Assembly: GCF_030582395.1 (NCBI RefSeq)
Contig: NZ_CP104382.1
Span: 1,116,001 to 1,180,000 of the forward strand
DNA length: 64,000 nt
Reading direction: 5' to 3'
Source: Ralstonia pickettii
GTDB taxonomy: Bacteria > Pseudomonadota > Gammaproteobacteria > Burkholderiales > Burkholderiaceae
A program made the position numbers and the translations under genes. Of this stretch, positions 47,601 to 53,727 are shown piece after piece (positions within the stretch are counted from its first letter, which is position 1; each line of letters opens with the position of its first letter). The notes under the pieces were generated by a model. It saw nothing but the letters and a program-made list of their open reading frames with translations. It searched no databases and was not told the origin of the DNA.

Positions 47601-50600
47601 TCAATCGTGATCTGTCCTGGCGTCTGCAACGTCACCGTCTGGCCCGGGTCCACCACAATCCGCGCGCCTTCGCCGACCTGCAGGTGCGATCCCACCGTCT
47701 GGTTCAGGCTGCTGTTCGACTCCAGCGTCAGGCTCGCCCCGCCACGCTGGATCAGCTTGGCGTTGACCGCGTCCTCCTGATACACCGGCGGCGTCCACAG
47801 CGTGAGCACGTCGGCCGGGCGTGCGCCGGTGGCGATCTTGCGCGCGGCGTCGGGCACGAAGTAGACCGGCATTTCCACATTCAATGCCGTGCCCGGCGCG
47901 ACGTTCAGGCCGCGGTACCCGTTCACGTCATAGGCGGAGAAACCCTGGCGGAAGAAATCGGGCGTGAGCAGCAATTGTCCCGGCTGCGCCCCCGTGCCGT
48001 CGGAAATGAGCACCTTGTCGGCCGCCACCGTCAGCGTGCCGCCGCCGCTTACGCCGTAGCCCTTGAGCGTGCTGCCCAGTTGCAGCGTGCTGCCGTCGGC
48101 GGTTGCGGGCGCAAACGGGGGCGTGTTGGCGGTCAGCGTCACGTTGCCGCCCTTGCCGCCGCGCACGGTGCCGCTGGCGAGAATGCCCGCGCCCGACGAC
48201 ACATCGATCGTGCTGCCGTTCGCCAGCGCAATGCCCTGCACGCCTTCCATGCTGACGTTGCCGCCGTTGAGCCACGCCATGCCGGCCACCGCGGTCGGAT
48301 CCAGCGCGCCGTTCACCCACAGGCCGCTCACATCCACCGTCGCATCGTTGCCGAGCGCGATGCGCGACTTGCCATCCTTGGTGAGCGCCGTCGCTTGCGT
48401 GGCCGGGTTGGCAGCACGCAGCACATTGCTGAACGCAACGTTGCCGCCGTGCGCCACCACGTCTGCATTCACGTCGATGGACGATGCAGACACCGACACC
48501 GTGCCGCCATCGGCCAACGCCAGGCGCTTGTCGATCGACACATTGCCCTGCGTGGCGATGGCGAGCCCACCCAGCCCCATGTCGTTCAGGCGCTGAGCAT
48601 CGAGCTGGATGGTGTTGACGCGGTCTGCCGGCAACGCGTCCTTGAGCGAGATCGGTGCCGCCGCGGCCACGTCGCCAACGCGCACCTGCGTGTCGTAGGC
48701 GCCAGCAAGTCCGTACGCGTCGTAACGGCCGATGCGCAGCGTGGCCGGAATGGCCACGGCGGTCTGCGCCTGGCCGTAGCCATCGGCCGCGCCGGGCACG
48801 TGCGCCTGGTTCTGGCGCGGCCCGTTGTAGACGGCGCTGACGATGTCGCCATCCACCACCGCCGTCGGCGTGGAGAGGATCAGCTGGCCAGCATCGCGCC
48901 CGGCCGTATAGCCGTTCTCCAGCTTCTGGCGCGGTGCGATCAACGGGCTGTAGTAGTACTCGGTGGTCTTGTTGCCCCAGCGCGGATGCGCTGCTTCAAA
49001 ACCCTGATAGACGCCGCTGTACAGCACGTCCATCGGCGCGGACGACGCATCGTAAAGCTGCCCGTCGCGCCCCTTGAGGAAGGTCTGGCGCAGGTAGCCG
49101 CTCTGCACATCCAACGAACCGCCCGACAGGTTGATCGACGACCCCCGCTGCGTGACGACTTCCTTGCCGCCGAGCGTGACGGTGCCGCCCTGTGCCGCCC
49201 ACTCGCCGATGCTGTGGCCGGCGTTGTCGAGGTAGCCACCTACTTCCAGCAGGCCGCCGGCAGTGTAGTACCGGTCCTTGTCATAGACGCCGGGCTTGGC
49301 CGGCACGTAGATGAGGCGGCGGCGGTCGATCCAGACCGTCGCGTTGTTCAGCGCGCCGCTGTCACGGTTGCCGGGGGCATCGCGCTGCTCGTTGCCCTGC
49401 ACGTTCACGGCAACGTTGTTGGATTCCATCGACACCTGCACGCCCACCGCGCCGCCCACGTCCAGCCGCGCGCGGTCATTCACCAGCGTGCGGCGTGCAG
49501 CGCTCACCTGGATCTGCCCGCCCGTGGCGAGCGAGAGCGAGCTGTCGGCAAAGGACACGTCACCGCCCGAGACGACCTCGATGCGCGATTGGTCGCGCCG
49601 GTCCGACAAGCGCGAGAGGTTGTCGAACACACCTTGCGCGGTATCCGCACGCACCTTGTCTTGCGCTGCGGATTCCTGCAGCAGCGCGTTGCGCTGGCTA
49701 TCGAGCGCGGTGCTGCCGTCCTGCTCGATCAGAATGGCCGTGGTTGCGCCCTGCCCCATCGACACTCGCCCCTGCGTATCGGTGGCCGAGTTCAGCAGAT
49801 GGATCGTGCCGCGCGTATTGACGGTGCTGGTGGAGACCGCCACGCCGTTCTGCACGACATCACGCCCCGCCAGCGTGATGTCGCCCTGGTTGGCGACGAT
49901 CAGGCCGTTGTTGACGACATGGCCGGCCGTGCTGTTGGCGACGAACTGCGGCGCAATCTCGTTGCCGCGCGTGGTGGACGACGTATTGCCGTCCGTGCCC
50001 ACGCCCTTGCGGATGATGAAGTTGTCGCCCGCGGCCAGCTGCGTCTGGCCCTTGGGCGTGGTGATCGTGCCTGCGTTCTCGACTTCGGTGCCCACCAGCA
50101 GCACGTAGCCGCCGCCCTGCGTCACGGACTGCGGCGTCTGCGTGGTGATCTGCGCACCGGCTTCCACCTTGACCTTGCCGCCCGCGTTCGTGAACGTGGG
50201 CGTGGCATTGTCACCGTACAGGCCCTTGCGGAACTGCTCGTCGGTGATGTTGGCAGCGGCAGCCACGAGGTTGCGCGTATTGACCTGGCTGCTGCCCGTG
50301 AAAACCACACCGTTGCGGTTGACGATAAGCACCGTGCCGTCGGCCTTGATCTGGCCGCGAATCTCGCTCGGCCGCCCATTCGGATCGTTCACCCGGTTCA
50401 GTGCCGACCAGTTGGACTGCTGCTGGAATTCCACCGTCGTGTTGCGGCCGACGTTGAAGGTCTCCCAGTTCAGCACCGCCTTGTCGTCGGTCTGCCGGAT
50501 GGCCACGTTCACGCGGCCGTCCTTATTGGACTGAACCGGCGCATTGGCGTTGACCCAGCCACGCGTGAGCGAATTCGTGTCGACTTTCAGGCCGCCGTCC

Positions 50601-51001
50601 GCCAGACCGTCGGGCACGTCGGAGCGGCCGCTGAGGGCGGCTTGCCGGGCCGCATTCTGTGCCGCCTGCTGCGCGGCGATGGCTGCGGCCACACCGTTGA
50701 GGTTGGCAAGCGACTGCTGCAACTGTTGGCGCGCCTGTTGCGATTGCTGCTGTGGATCGTTCAGCAGCGCGACCGGCGTGCCGTTGGGCAGGCGCCCCGT
50801 GGCCGCTGCCGTATTCTGCGCCGCCCCGCGTTCAGCAAACCATGCACCGCTGAAGGCGCGCGGCGCTGCGTGCGCATTGGCCGCCAGCAGCGTCAGTGCG
50901 GCGGCATGCACGAGCGGCTTGAGGCGCCACGCATGACGCTTGCGCTGGCGATGCAACGCAGTATTGGCAAAAGAAAGCTTGGCGGACGGGCTCGGCTGCA
51001 T
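38690..51001 (-). CDS. Very large TpsA exoprotein (filamentous haemagglutinin family, DUF3739)
   Basis: A 4103-residue secreted protein. The extended signal peptide has a basic N-region and is cut near residue 45 (A-N-A-H-A). A Gln/Ala-rich stretch (about 75-125) precedes the TPS secretion domain (about 130-330), with N-R-N-G-V-V-F in place of the common N-P-N-G-I. Thousands of residues of beta-helix repeats rich in Gly, Ala, Asn, Thr and Val follow. Near the C-terminus, DUF3739-type segments appear (V-S-A-G-R-D-I-L-F-G, L-E-V-T-A-G-R-N-L-Y, Y-L-G-L-P-A-E-Q-Q). This is the PdtA-like branch, thought to be a surface adhesin or virulence factor. The reading frame is intact over 12.3 kb. Base composition varies along the gene. 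Confidence 0.93.
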   Translation of the reverse strand: MQPSPSAKLSFANTALHRQRKRHAWRLKPLVHAAALTLLAANAHAAPRAFSGAWFAERGAAQNTAAATGRLPNGTPVALLNDPQQQSQQARQQLQQSLANLNGVAAAIAAQQAAQNAARQAALSGRSDVPDGLADGGLKVDTNSLTRGWVNANAPVQSNKDGRVNVAIRQTDDKAVLNWETFNVGRNTTVEFQQQSNWSALNRVNDPNGRPSEIRGQIKADGTVLIVNRNGVVFTGSSQVNTRNLVAAAANITDEQFRKGLYGDNATPTFTNAGGKVKVEAGAQITTQTPQSVTQGGGYVLLVGTEVENAGTITTPKGQTQLAAGDNFIIRKGVGTDGNTSSTTRGNEIAPQFVANSTAGHVVNNGLIVANQGDITLAGRDVVQNGVAVSTSTVNTRGTIHLLNSATDTQGRVSMGQGATTAILIEQDGSTALDSQRNALLQESAAQDKVRADTAQGVFDNLSRLSDRRDQSRIEVVSGGDVSFADSSLSLATGGQIQVSAARRTLVNDRARLDVGGAVGVQVSMESNNVAVNVQGNEQRDAPGNRDSGALNNATVWIDRRRLIYVPAKPGVYDKDRYYTAGGLLEVGGYLDNAGHSIGEWAAQGGTVTLGGKEVVTQRGSSINLSGGSLDVQSGYLRQTFLKGRDGQLYDASSAPMDVLYSGVYQGFEAAHPRWGNKTTEYYYSPLIAPRQKLENGYTAGRDAGQLILSTPTAVVDGDIVSAVYNGPRQNQAHVPGAADGYGQAQTAVAIPATLRIGRYDAYGLAGAYDTQVRVGDVAAAAPISLKDALPADRVNTIQLDAQRLNDMGLGGLAIATQGNVSIDKRLALADGGTVSVSASSIDVNADVVAHGGNVAFSNVLRAANPATQATALTKDGKSRIALGNDATVDVSGLWVNGALDPTAVAGMAWLNGGNVSMEGVQGIALANGSTIDVSSGAGILASGTVRGGKGGNVTLTANTPPFAPATADGSTLQLGSTLKGYGVSGGGTLTVAADKVLISDGTGAQPGQLLLTPDFFRQGFSAYDVNGYRGLNVAPGTALNVEMPVYFVPDAARKIATGARPADVLTLWTPPVYQEDAVNAKLIQRGGASLTLESNSSLNQTVGSHLQVGEGARIVVDPGQTVTLQTPGQITIDGSITAPGGTIKVLQMNGADVETGSADYFDPMRSIWIGDHAVLDVAARAVTAVDQFGRRFGVAGNGGTIAIGPNGPRSNGGNEPAANAFIVIRPGAVLDASGASATVDVQEGSGQTVPVGAATRPVQLAGDGGTIALASYNGIYADGVMRAFAGGNGAAGGTLVVTLETPQYRYGAGMEPLPGMLVPRELEIGAGQPATLPADLLPGATSSALAFGKARISSDRVRAGGFDALSAYADMVTFDGPVNLSLGRSLQIRSNNLSSKDGVSAVHLSAPYVRFDRTAVKLNAGGALYPIVGGTAVDNVDRFRLRNVSPIASQASLNVDADLIDLVFAYTAGAYGNVEQRPPAAPVQVARAGFDTTTLNSTGDIRVQLGAGGSRQVTLNAAQVYPVSAANARLVATERITFGRNGADTPAMPDSVFGTLRVFAPTIEQGGIVRAPLGNIALGATAASEGPTSGHINLLPGSLTSVSGAGLVLPYGGTSDGVTYTYDGAPVKGAVFDTFYSGVLRLTGTSFDVAPGAVLDMSGGGAILGAGFISGRGGSVNVLTTPLVNANPALTYSATGNRVYAIVPGYRSDYAPFDAGASTAAAGRQITIGAGIPGLAPGVYTLLPASYALLPGAYRVEVGGTNPLATGVSAVGSGSWLTGGVLSTANTGVHAALPTQIVLTPGDVVRTYSQYNETSYADFVRADAQRFGAPRPQLPADARTLQLAYSGPSSDRPALTFAGTARFDGAAGGYAGALQVDSASGSGSRMIEVTAPGAPPTAGFTSIDAGALNAIGAPRLSIGGGAQMSADGTRVLDGYANAVTLRTGAELKAREVLLISQAGGITVEDGARISTLGQGTETPYPSTDGYVYNSASNLVAVSNGLLNVIQGNIGGDSQGIAIGRAELYGQGSLLFSTRSNGQLLLSDGARYGAKYLTLSMPSINIGEQAALDAAANVLPNGLRLNQDLLSRLLAGNTGIGVPKLENLVLTASQSVNFYGTTALNTIDPLTGKSSLASFVLNTPAIYGLGNSGDVATITTDKLVWNGVSDGVIRASNQAPSSAKPGGVIAGGAGTGSGTLNIVARDVVFGYGPFSQPDTQLTLDRLVLGFANMNVQASDKITANNRNTLSVYQSQGAYQAGTGYQYSGGNLNLVAPLLTGESGSISRFTAGGALNVAAPTGAGTVSTDALGAEIGLKGNTVNVASTIVLPSGKLTIFGDNGVTLADASRIDVAGRAVPMNDVTKYSAGGDVLIDSAHGNVSQAAGAVIDVSAQNNHAGSVSVTALDAAGGRVDLAGTIRGTASGRYDAGGTDVPWQAGSVDVRAQVLNDFAGLNQRLTTNGVTGSRSFQIKQGDLSIGDELKANAINISLDGGSLTVNGRVDASGEQPGTIRLAARNGLTLGAGSMLDAHGTRLRVDSYGLPIDAPNRGIVELRATEGRLTLAPGAVIDVRAADNVARGTVTLSAPRIGADAQGDMAIDASGAVDIRGARSIAVQGFRRYDNAPLETAPTVDGKPIQVITQGWMDGVDADSRNFINAAWNNADLQARLAGLKTYGGAYHLRPGVEIVSATPDGNLLVRGDLDFSGYRYGPNVDPGVRGSGEPGALVIRAGGKLQVLGSINDGFAPPPATQDDAGWLLTSGKQPYGNDIIVPRSGITLADGTLFAPGTMLNYDVPLRSFTLPANTTVPASLTLGQALSLPAGTVLRAAVRDATGNVVYPAGTVLRQDTALAAGMVLDAGSVVATPVSVASVVWPKGVSMAAPLGTPGIALDGALALPVGALIPGSADVKLPGDVKFVELRDTVNGSQGSNWAIAPMLKSGTESWSMRLVSGADLSAADSRAVRPDAGQSGHFVLGDAHLSAVAQSLPPRVVWKDGGLGTAGETVPDDLLFLCDLGDYCQSLPGETNLAPRFPLFSVLRTGTGDLDLVSGGSIDMRSTYGVYTAGTQSASMLDSSGNNPYNQRRGTERTTGNTVLGADGAAYEPFVNGDPATSLYQAWYPERGGNVVLSAQGAITGHTLGSGPTFSNNPGDWLWRQGGTGSGLPTAWWVNFGTYVLSAPNSSTAASPRLVGFTGIGALGGGNVQVIAGGDVGVQSDQGVRSQPTSEALNVAVASTGRIGTDGKPLLTGGGDLQLDTQGAINPLDSAFRKSYLNSPDINGVLTNLRGNLSVEAGAIGRLELTYGSAIPNDPRGQDVFAATKATPLGGLTLVPGDATVNMSSRGDLVLAAVGDAGRLNQMNATPYLPTLGGTLTPQTGGGYSWFSLWTDKTALNLFSAGGNLTPTTQSLDSSVAAGVGAATDGRFVYPGTLRASAARGNVYYGGGSGSAANTSLVLAPAPFGQLEILANGSLYANGYGIAQSGASQNALVTPFNPGFIGYGIGAGTVPLVDNTSADGTAASRGSGGALFAFGPDTASGTLHANDSEPARFYAVNGDIVGLRTGEMLDFTNGGQNASPKSLKNWYVAAKPTWILAGRDIVDAGTPPGTSTPTGFSATTSTGNLLLNNNPNDISVVSAGRDILFGNFRVAGPGTLEVTAGRNLYQADKGLLESIGRIGTGISVNAGDRSSGAGISVMAGAGAAGADFSTFARRYLDGANLANPNAPLADQAGKVVKTYDKELLDWLQTRFGYTGTQDGALAFYLGLPAEQQRVFARSVYFSELRAGGREYNDPGSRRFGSYLRGRQAIASLFPDKDAEGRPIQREGTITMFGPSGIRTDFGGAIQTLTPGGKLIVGVEGQVPPATSGLLTQGAGDIQVYSKDSVLLGLSRIMTTFGGGILVWSAEGDINAGRGSKTSLLYTPPLRVYDSMGNVTLSPQVPSSGAGIATLNPIPDVPRGDVDLIAPLGTVDPGEAGIRVSGDINVAALRVVNAANIQVQGESRGVPTVALVNVGALNSASAAANSATQAAQDVMRQQQAAARNGLPSIITVQVLGYGGTGGAGGEGGNGAPKAPEPERQDRSSYDPGSAFQMIGNGELNERQKMRLTAAERKNL

Positions 51002-51060
51002 GTCGGGTGGCGAACGGACGATCGAACGGCGGCCACACTCACCTTGCGGCCTCTCCTGCT

Positions 51061-51088
51061 ATGACGAAGGTCACAGCCCCAACCCGCA
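51061..51088 (-). promoter_or_regulatory. ECF-type promoter candidate for tpsA
   Basis: Minus strand TGCGGGTTGGGG, ten bases, then CGTCAT, ending 60 bases before the tpsA start codon. It is the third copy of the promoter pattern of this locus and sits in the 127-base gap after fecR. Confidence 0.65.
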
Positions 51089-51128
51089 ATGACAGAAACA
51101 TGTCAGCGGCGCATGCTCGCCGCCCGGC

Positions 51129-52148
51129 TCATCCCAGCAGCACGATGCCGCCGGGCAGCTCCGTCACCTTGGCGCCGAGCACTTCGTGCATCTGCGCAAA
51201 CACCGTGTCCAACTTGTCGATGCGAAAACGCCCATTCAAGCGGCTGCGCTCGAGCTTGCTGTCCACCACCAGCACGTGGCCGGGGCGATACCGATTGATC
51301 TCATCCACCACGTCGGACAACGGCGTCTGACGGAACACCAGCACCCCACTGCGCCACGCCGACGTGGTTGCCGCATCAGCAGCGGTCACGGCACTCATGG
51401 CGTGCTTGCCGTAAGTCACTTGCTGATTGGCCGTCAGCATCACACTGCGGCCGTTCACGTCGACCCGCACGTCGCCTGAAAGACATGTCACGCACACGCG
51501 CGTATCGAGATGACGCACTTCGAAGTTGGCCTGCGTGGCCATCGCACGGCCCGGTCCCGCCGCAACGATGAACGGTTGCGCCGCGGCGCGCGTGGTGTTG
51601 ACTGCGATCTCGCCGTCGAGCAGCTCGACGCCCTGGAGCGCATTCGCTGTTGCATCACGGCGCAGCGCAACGCTCGTGTGCGTGTTGAGGTCGACCGTCA
51701 CGTCGGGTGCGAGCGCCAGCTGGCGCTGCTCGCCCGTCCTGGTGCGGAAGTCTGCCGCCAAGGCGGGAAACGCGCCCCACAGCCCAGCCGGCGCCGCCAC
51801 CGCCACGGCAACGCCCGCCGCGGTTGCAAAGGCGCCGCCGATAAACGCGCGGCGGCCAAACGTGGGCACGCGCTGCATGTTGGTGGCCTGGGTGGCCTGT
51901 GCGGCTTGCCTGCGCCGCACGGCCTCACCGGCGGGGCCAAAGTCTTTCCACAACCGGCGCGCCTCCACAAACGCTGCCGCATGCGCGTCGCTCGTTTCGC
52001 ACCAGCGCTTGAGCGCCTGCGCGTCTGCCACGGTGGCGTCGCCCGAAGTCAGACGGCGCACCCAGGCATGCGCTTCGCGGCGCAGCGTGTGCGAAATCTT
52101 CAGCGTCGTCGTGTTGGGTTCGGGTGCTGCCTTCATGCGTTCAACCAT
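51129..52148 (-). CDS. FecR-type anti-sigma factor / sigma regulator
   Basis: A 339-residue single-pass inner-membrane protein. The N-terminal cytosolic DUF4880 domain (about 18-70, E-A-H-A-W-V-R-R-L-T-S-G-D-A ... F-V-E-A-R-R-L-W) binds the sigma factor. One helix (about 100-125, T-A-A-G-V-A-V-A-V-A-A) leads to a periplasmic FecR domain (R-T-x-T-G-E-Q-R-Q-L-A-L and A-V-N-T ... P-F-I-V) and a small C-terminal STN-like domain. It passes a cell-surface signal to the ECF sigma factor. A start at 52136 is also possible. It has its own ECF-type promoter. Confidence 0.9.
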   Translation of the reverse strand: MVERMKAAPEPNTTTLKISHTLRREAHAWVRRLTSGDATVADAQALKRWCETSDAHAAAFVEARRLWKDFGPAGEAVRRRQAAQATQATNMQRVPTFGRRAFIGGAFATAAGVAVAVAAPAGLWGAFPALAADFRTRTGEQRQLALAPDVTVDLNTHTSVALRRDATANALQGVELLDGEIAVNTTRAAAQPFIVAAGPGRAMATQANFEVRHLDTRVCVTCLSGDVRVDVNGRSVMLTANQQVTYGKHAMSAVTAADAATTSAWRSGVLVFRQTPLSDVVDEINRYRPGHVLVVDSKLERSRLNGRFRIDKLDTVFAQMHEVLGAKVTELPGGIVLLG

Positions 52149-52209
52149 CTGTCATACGGCCGTATTCGTGGGCGCGGCTTGCCTCTGCCGCCACTTCGAC
52201 GGTCTTATG

Positions 52210-52240
52210 GGTATGACGACGCCCGGCACACAAACCCGCA
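52210..52240 (-). promoter_or_regulatory. ECF-type promoter candidate for fecR
   Basis: Minus strand TGCGGGTTTGTG, ten bases, CGTCATACC, ending 62 bases before the fecR start, in the 158-base gap after the sigma factor gene. Best preserved of four copies. Confidence 0.65.
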
Positions 52241-52306
52241 AGCATTTTTTCGAGAGTTTTTTTGAATCGATTGCCGCGGCAGGTTGTGGCTTGCGAAGGC
52301 GCGCGG

Positions 52307-52819
52307 CTAGCGACCCAGCTTGGCGGCGCAGTGCTCCTGGGCGCGTTGCAGTTCCAGCTCGACGAGCCGCAGCGAGATGCCGAAGCGCTCAGCCACCTCG
52401 CGCTGCGGCGTGCCTTCCAGCCGCACGGCCAGCAGGATGTCGCGGCGGCGCGTGGGCATCTGCTCCATTGCCCGGATCAGCGCATCGAGTTCGGAGTTGG
52501 CCTCCGCAACTTCAGCGGGCCCCGGCGCAGGGCTGACCAGATCGAGCATGGTTTCGACCTCGCCCACGCTCAGGCGGCGGTCTTCGGCGCGCTGCTGGTC
52601 GATGGCCGCGTTGAACGCCATGCGATAAAGATAGGCACCGGGGTTTTGCACCGGCTCGATGGCCTCCTCGCTGCCGTGGTTCTCCAGGCGCAGCCAGATG
52701 TCTTGCAGCGCGTCGCCGGCAAGGTCGGGGTTGCCCAGCCGCCGCGACAACAGAAACTTGAGGTGGCTGTACCGCTCAAGGAGGAAATCGCGCAGCATCG
52801 CGCGGCCGCTATCCGCCAT
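52307..52819 (-). CDS. FecI-type ECF sigma factor
   Basis: A 170-residue extracytoplasmic-function sigma factor with region 2 (about 12-75: H-L-K-F-L-L-S-R-R-L-G-N-P-D-L-A-G-D-A-L-Q-D-I-W-L-R-L) and region 4 (about 115-165: M-P-T-R-R-R-D-I-L-L-A-V-R-L-E-G-T-P-Q-R-E-V-A-E-R-F-G). Its start overlaps the end of the STN/TonB protein gene by 11 bases, so the two are coupled. It is expected to recognise the four matching promoters of this locus, which is inference. Confidence 0.93.
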   Translation of the reverse strand: MADSGRAMLRDFLLERYSHLKFLLSRRLGNPDLAGDALQDIWLRLENHGSEEAIEPVQNPGAYLYRMAFNAAIDQQRAEDRRLSVGEVETMLDLVSPAPGPAEVAEANSELDALIRAMEQMPTRRRDILLAVRLEGTPQREVAERFGISLRLVELELQRAQEHCAAKLGR

Positions 52820-53579
52820 GCCGCCTCCCCATGGAAAGCACGGAGACCGACGTGGCCGGTGCCGGGCATCCCCAGCTCTGGCCCGATGCCCGCGGCATCA
52901 CCACCAGCGTAAAAGGCTGCGGCACGAATGCGGGCACCGGCTCACCCACCGGCGCGCCTTGCAGGGCGCTCACCACCAGCCTGTCGAGCACGGCATCGCC
53001 GGTGGAATCGAGCAGGCGCACCGTGCCGATGCTGCCCGACGCATCGACCCACAGGCGCAGCGCGATGCGGTGGCGGCCTTGCGCCAGGATCGCATTTGCG
53101 CAGAACACATCGCGGATGCGACGCTGGATCAAGCCGTAGTAGCGTCGCTGCGCCGGCAGGTCGGTTGCCCCGGTATCGTTTGCATCAGGGCCCGCTTGCG
53201 GCCGCACCGGCAAGAGCACCAGCGCATCGTTGCCGGTATAGCGCGGCGCAAGGCCACTGCCTTCCAGCAAACGCAGCAATGCCATATGGGGCGTCATCGT
53301 GCCGCGCACCGCCGGGGCTGCACGGCCCGACGTCAACGCGCTGTCATACAGCAGCGATATTCCGGTGACGGCGCCATAGTGCTCCAGCGCGCGTTGCAGC
53401 GGCTGCGCCTCGATGTCGAACCAGCGCTCGACATCGGCAGGCGGCGCGCCGGCAATGGCAGCCGGCTCCGCCTCAAGCGGACCGGCCAGCACGGCAGGTT
53501 GGAAAGCGCAGATGCCGATCATCGCGATGCACCAAGGCAGTATCCGCCGCGCACCACCCGATGCGACGTTTCCAGCCAT
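52809..53579 (-). CDS. VreA-like signalling protein: STN domain plus TonB-like C-terminal domain, no barrel
   Basis: A 256-residue exported protein. A signal peptide or anchor lies at about 12-32. A secretin/TonB short N-terminal (STN) domain (about 53-125: F-D-I-E-A-Q-P-L-Q-R-A-L-E-H-Y-G ... R-L-L-E-G-S-G-L) is typical of receptors that talk to FecR. Instead of a 22-strand barrel it continues with a TonB C-terminal-like domain (about 145-230: R-L-W-V-D-A-S-G-S-I-G-T-V-R-L-L). VreA of the PUMA3 system is likewise a receptor-like protein without a barrel. It is the first gene of the sensor-sigma pair. Confidence 0.85.
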   Translation of the reverse strand: MAGNVASGGARRILPWCIAMIGICAFQPAVLAGPLEAEPAAIAGAPPADVERWFDIEAQPLQRALEHYGAVTGISLLYDSALTSGRAAPAVRGTMTPHMALLRLLEGSGLAPRYTGNDALVLLPVRPQAGPDANDTGATDLPAQRRYYGLIQRRIRDVFCANAILAQGRHRIALRLWVDASGSIGTVRLLDSTGDAVLDRLVVSALQGAPVGEPVPAFVPQPFTLVVMPRASGQSWGCPAPATSVSVLSMGRRHGG

Positions 53580-53675
53580 ACCCGGTCAGTGAAAGACGCG
53601 TGCGTCAGCGCCCGGTCTGCAGGCGTGTTTCACAGCGCGCAAGTGTGAAGTAAGCGCGTAGGGTAGTAATGCAAC

Positions 53676-53693
53676 GTGACTGTTCTGTTACAG
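53676..53693 (-). promoter_or_regulatory. Pho-box-like sequence upstream of the sensor-sigma operon
   Basis: The minus strand reads CTGTAACAGAACAGTCAC. CTGTAAC and CAGTCAC, separated by 4 bases, each match the PhoB half-site CTGTCAT at five of seven positions. A TACCCT-like -10 lies about 10 bases downstream. The match is degenerate, so confidence is limited. Confidence 0.35.
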
Positions 53694-53727
53694 CACCCGC
53701 TGGAGGGGTGCGGCGCCGAGCCGGTGC

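Noticed and set aside
38690..51001. CRISPR or direct-repeat array in tpsA
   Set aside because: The periodicity is in protein beta-helix repeats; DNA repeats of constant length with unique spacers are not present.
47684..51064. Antisense open frame of 1126 codons over tpsA
   Set aside because: It is the shadow of GC-rich codons in the real tpsA frame; the translation is Arg/Ala/His-rich with no domain, and tpsA itself has a signal peptide, TPS domain and DUF3739.
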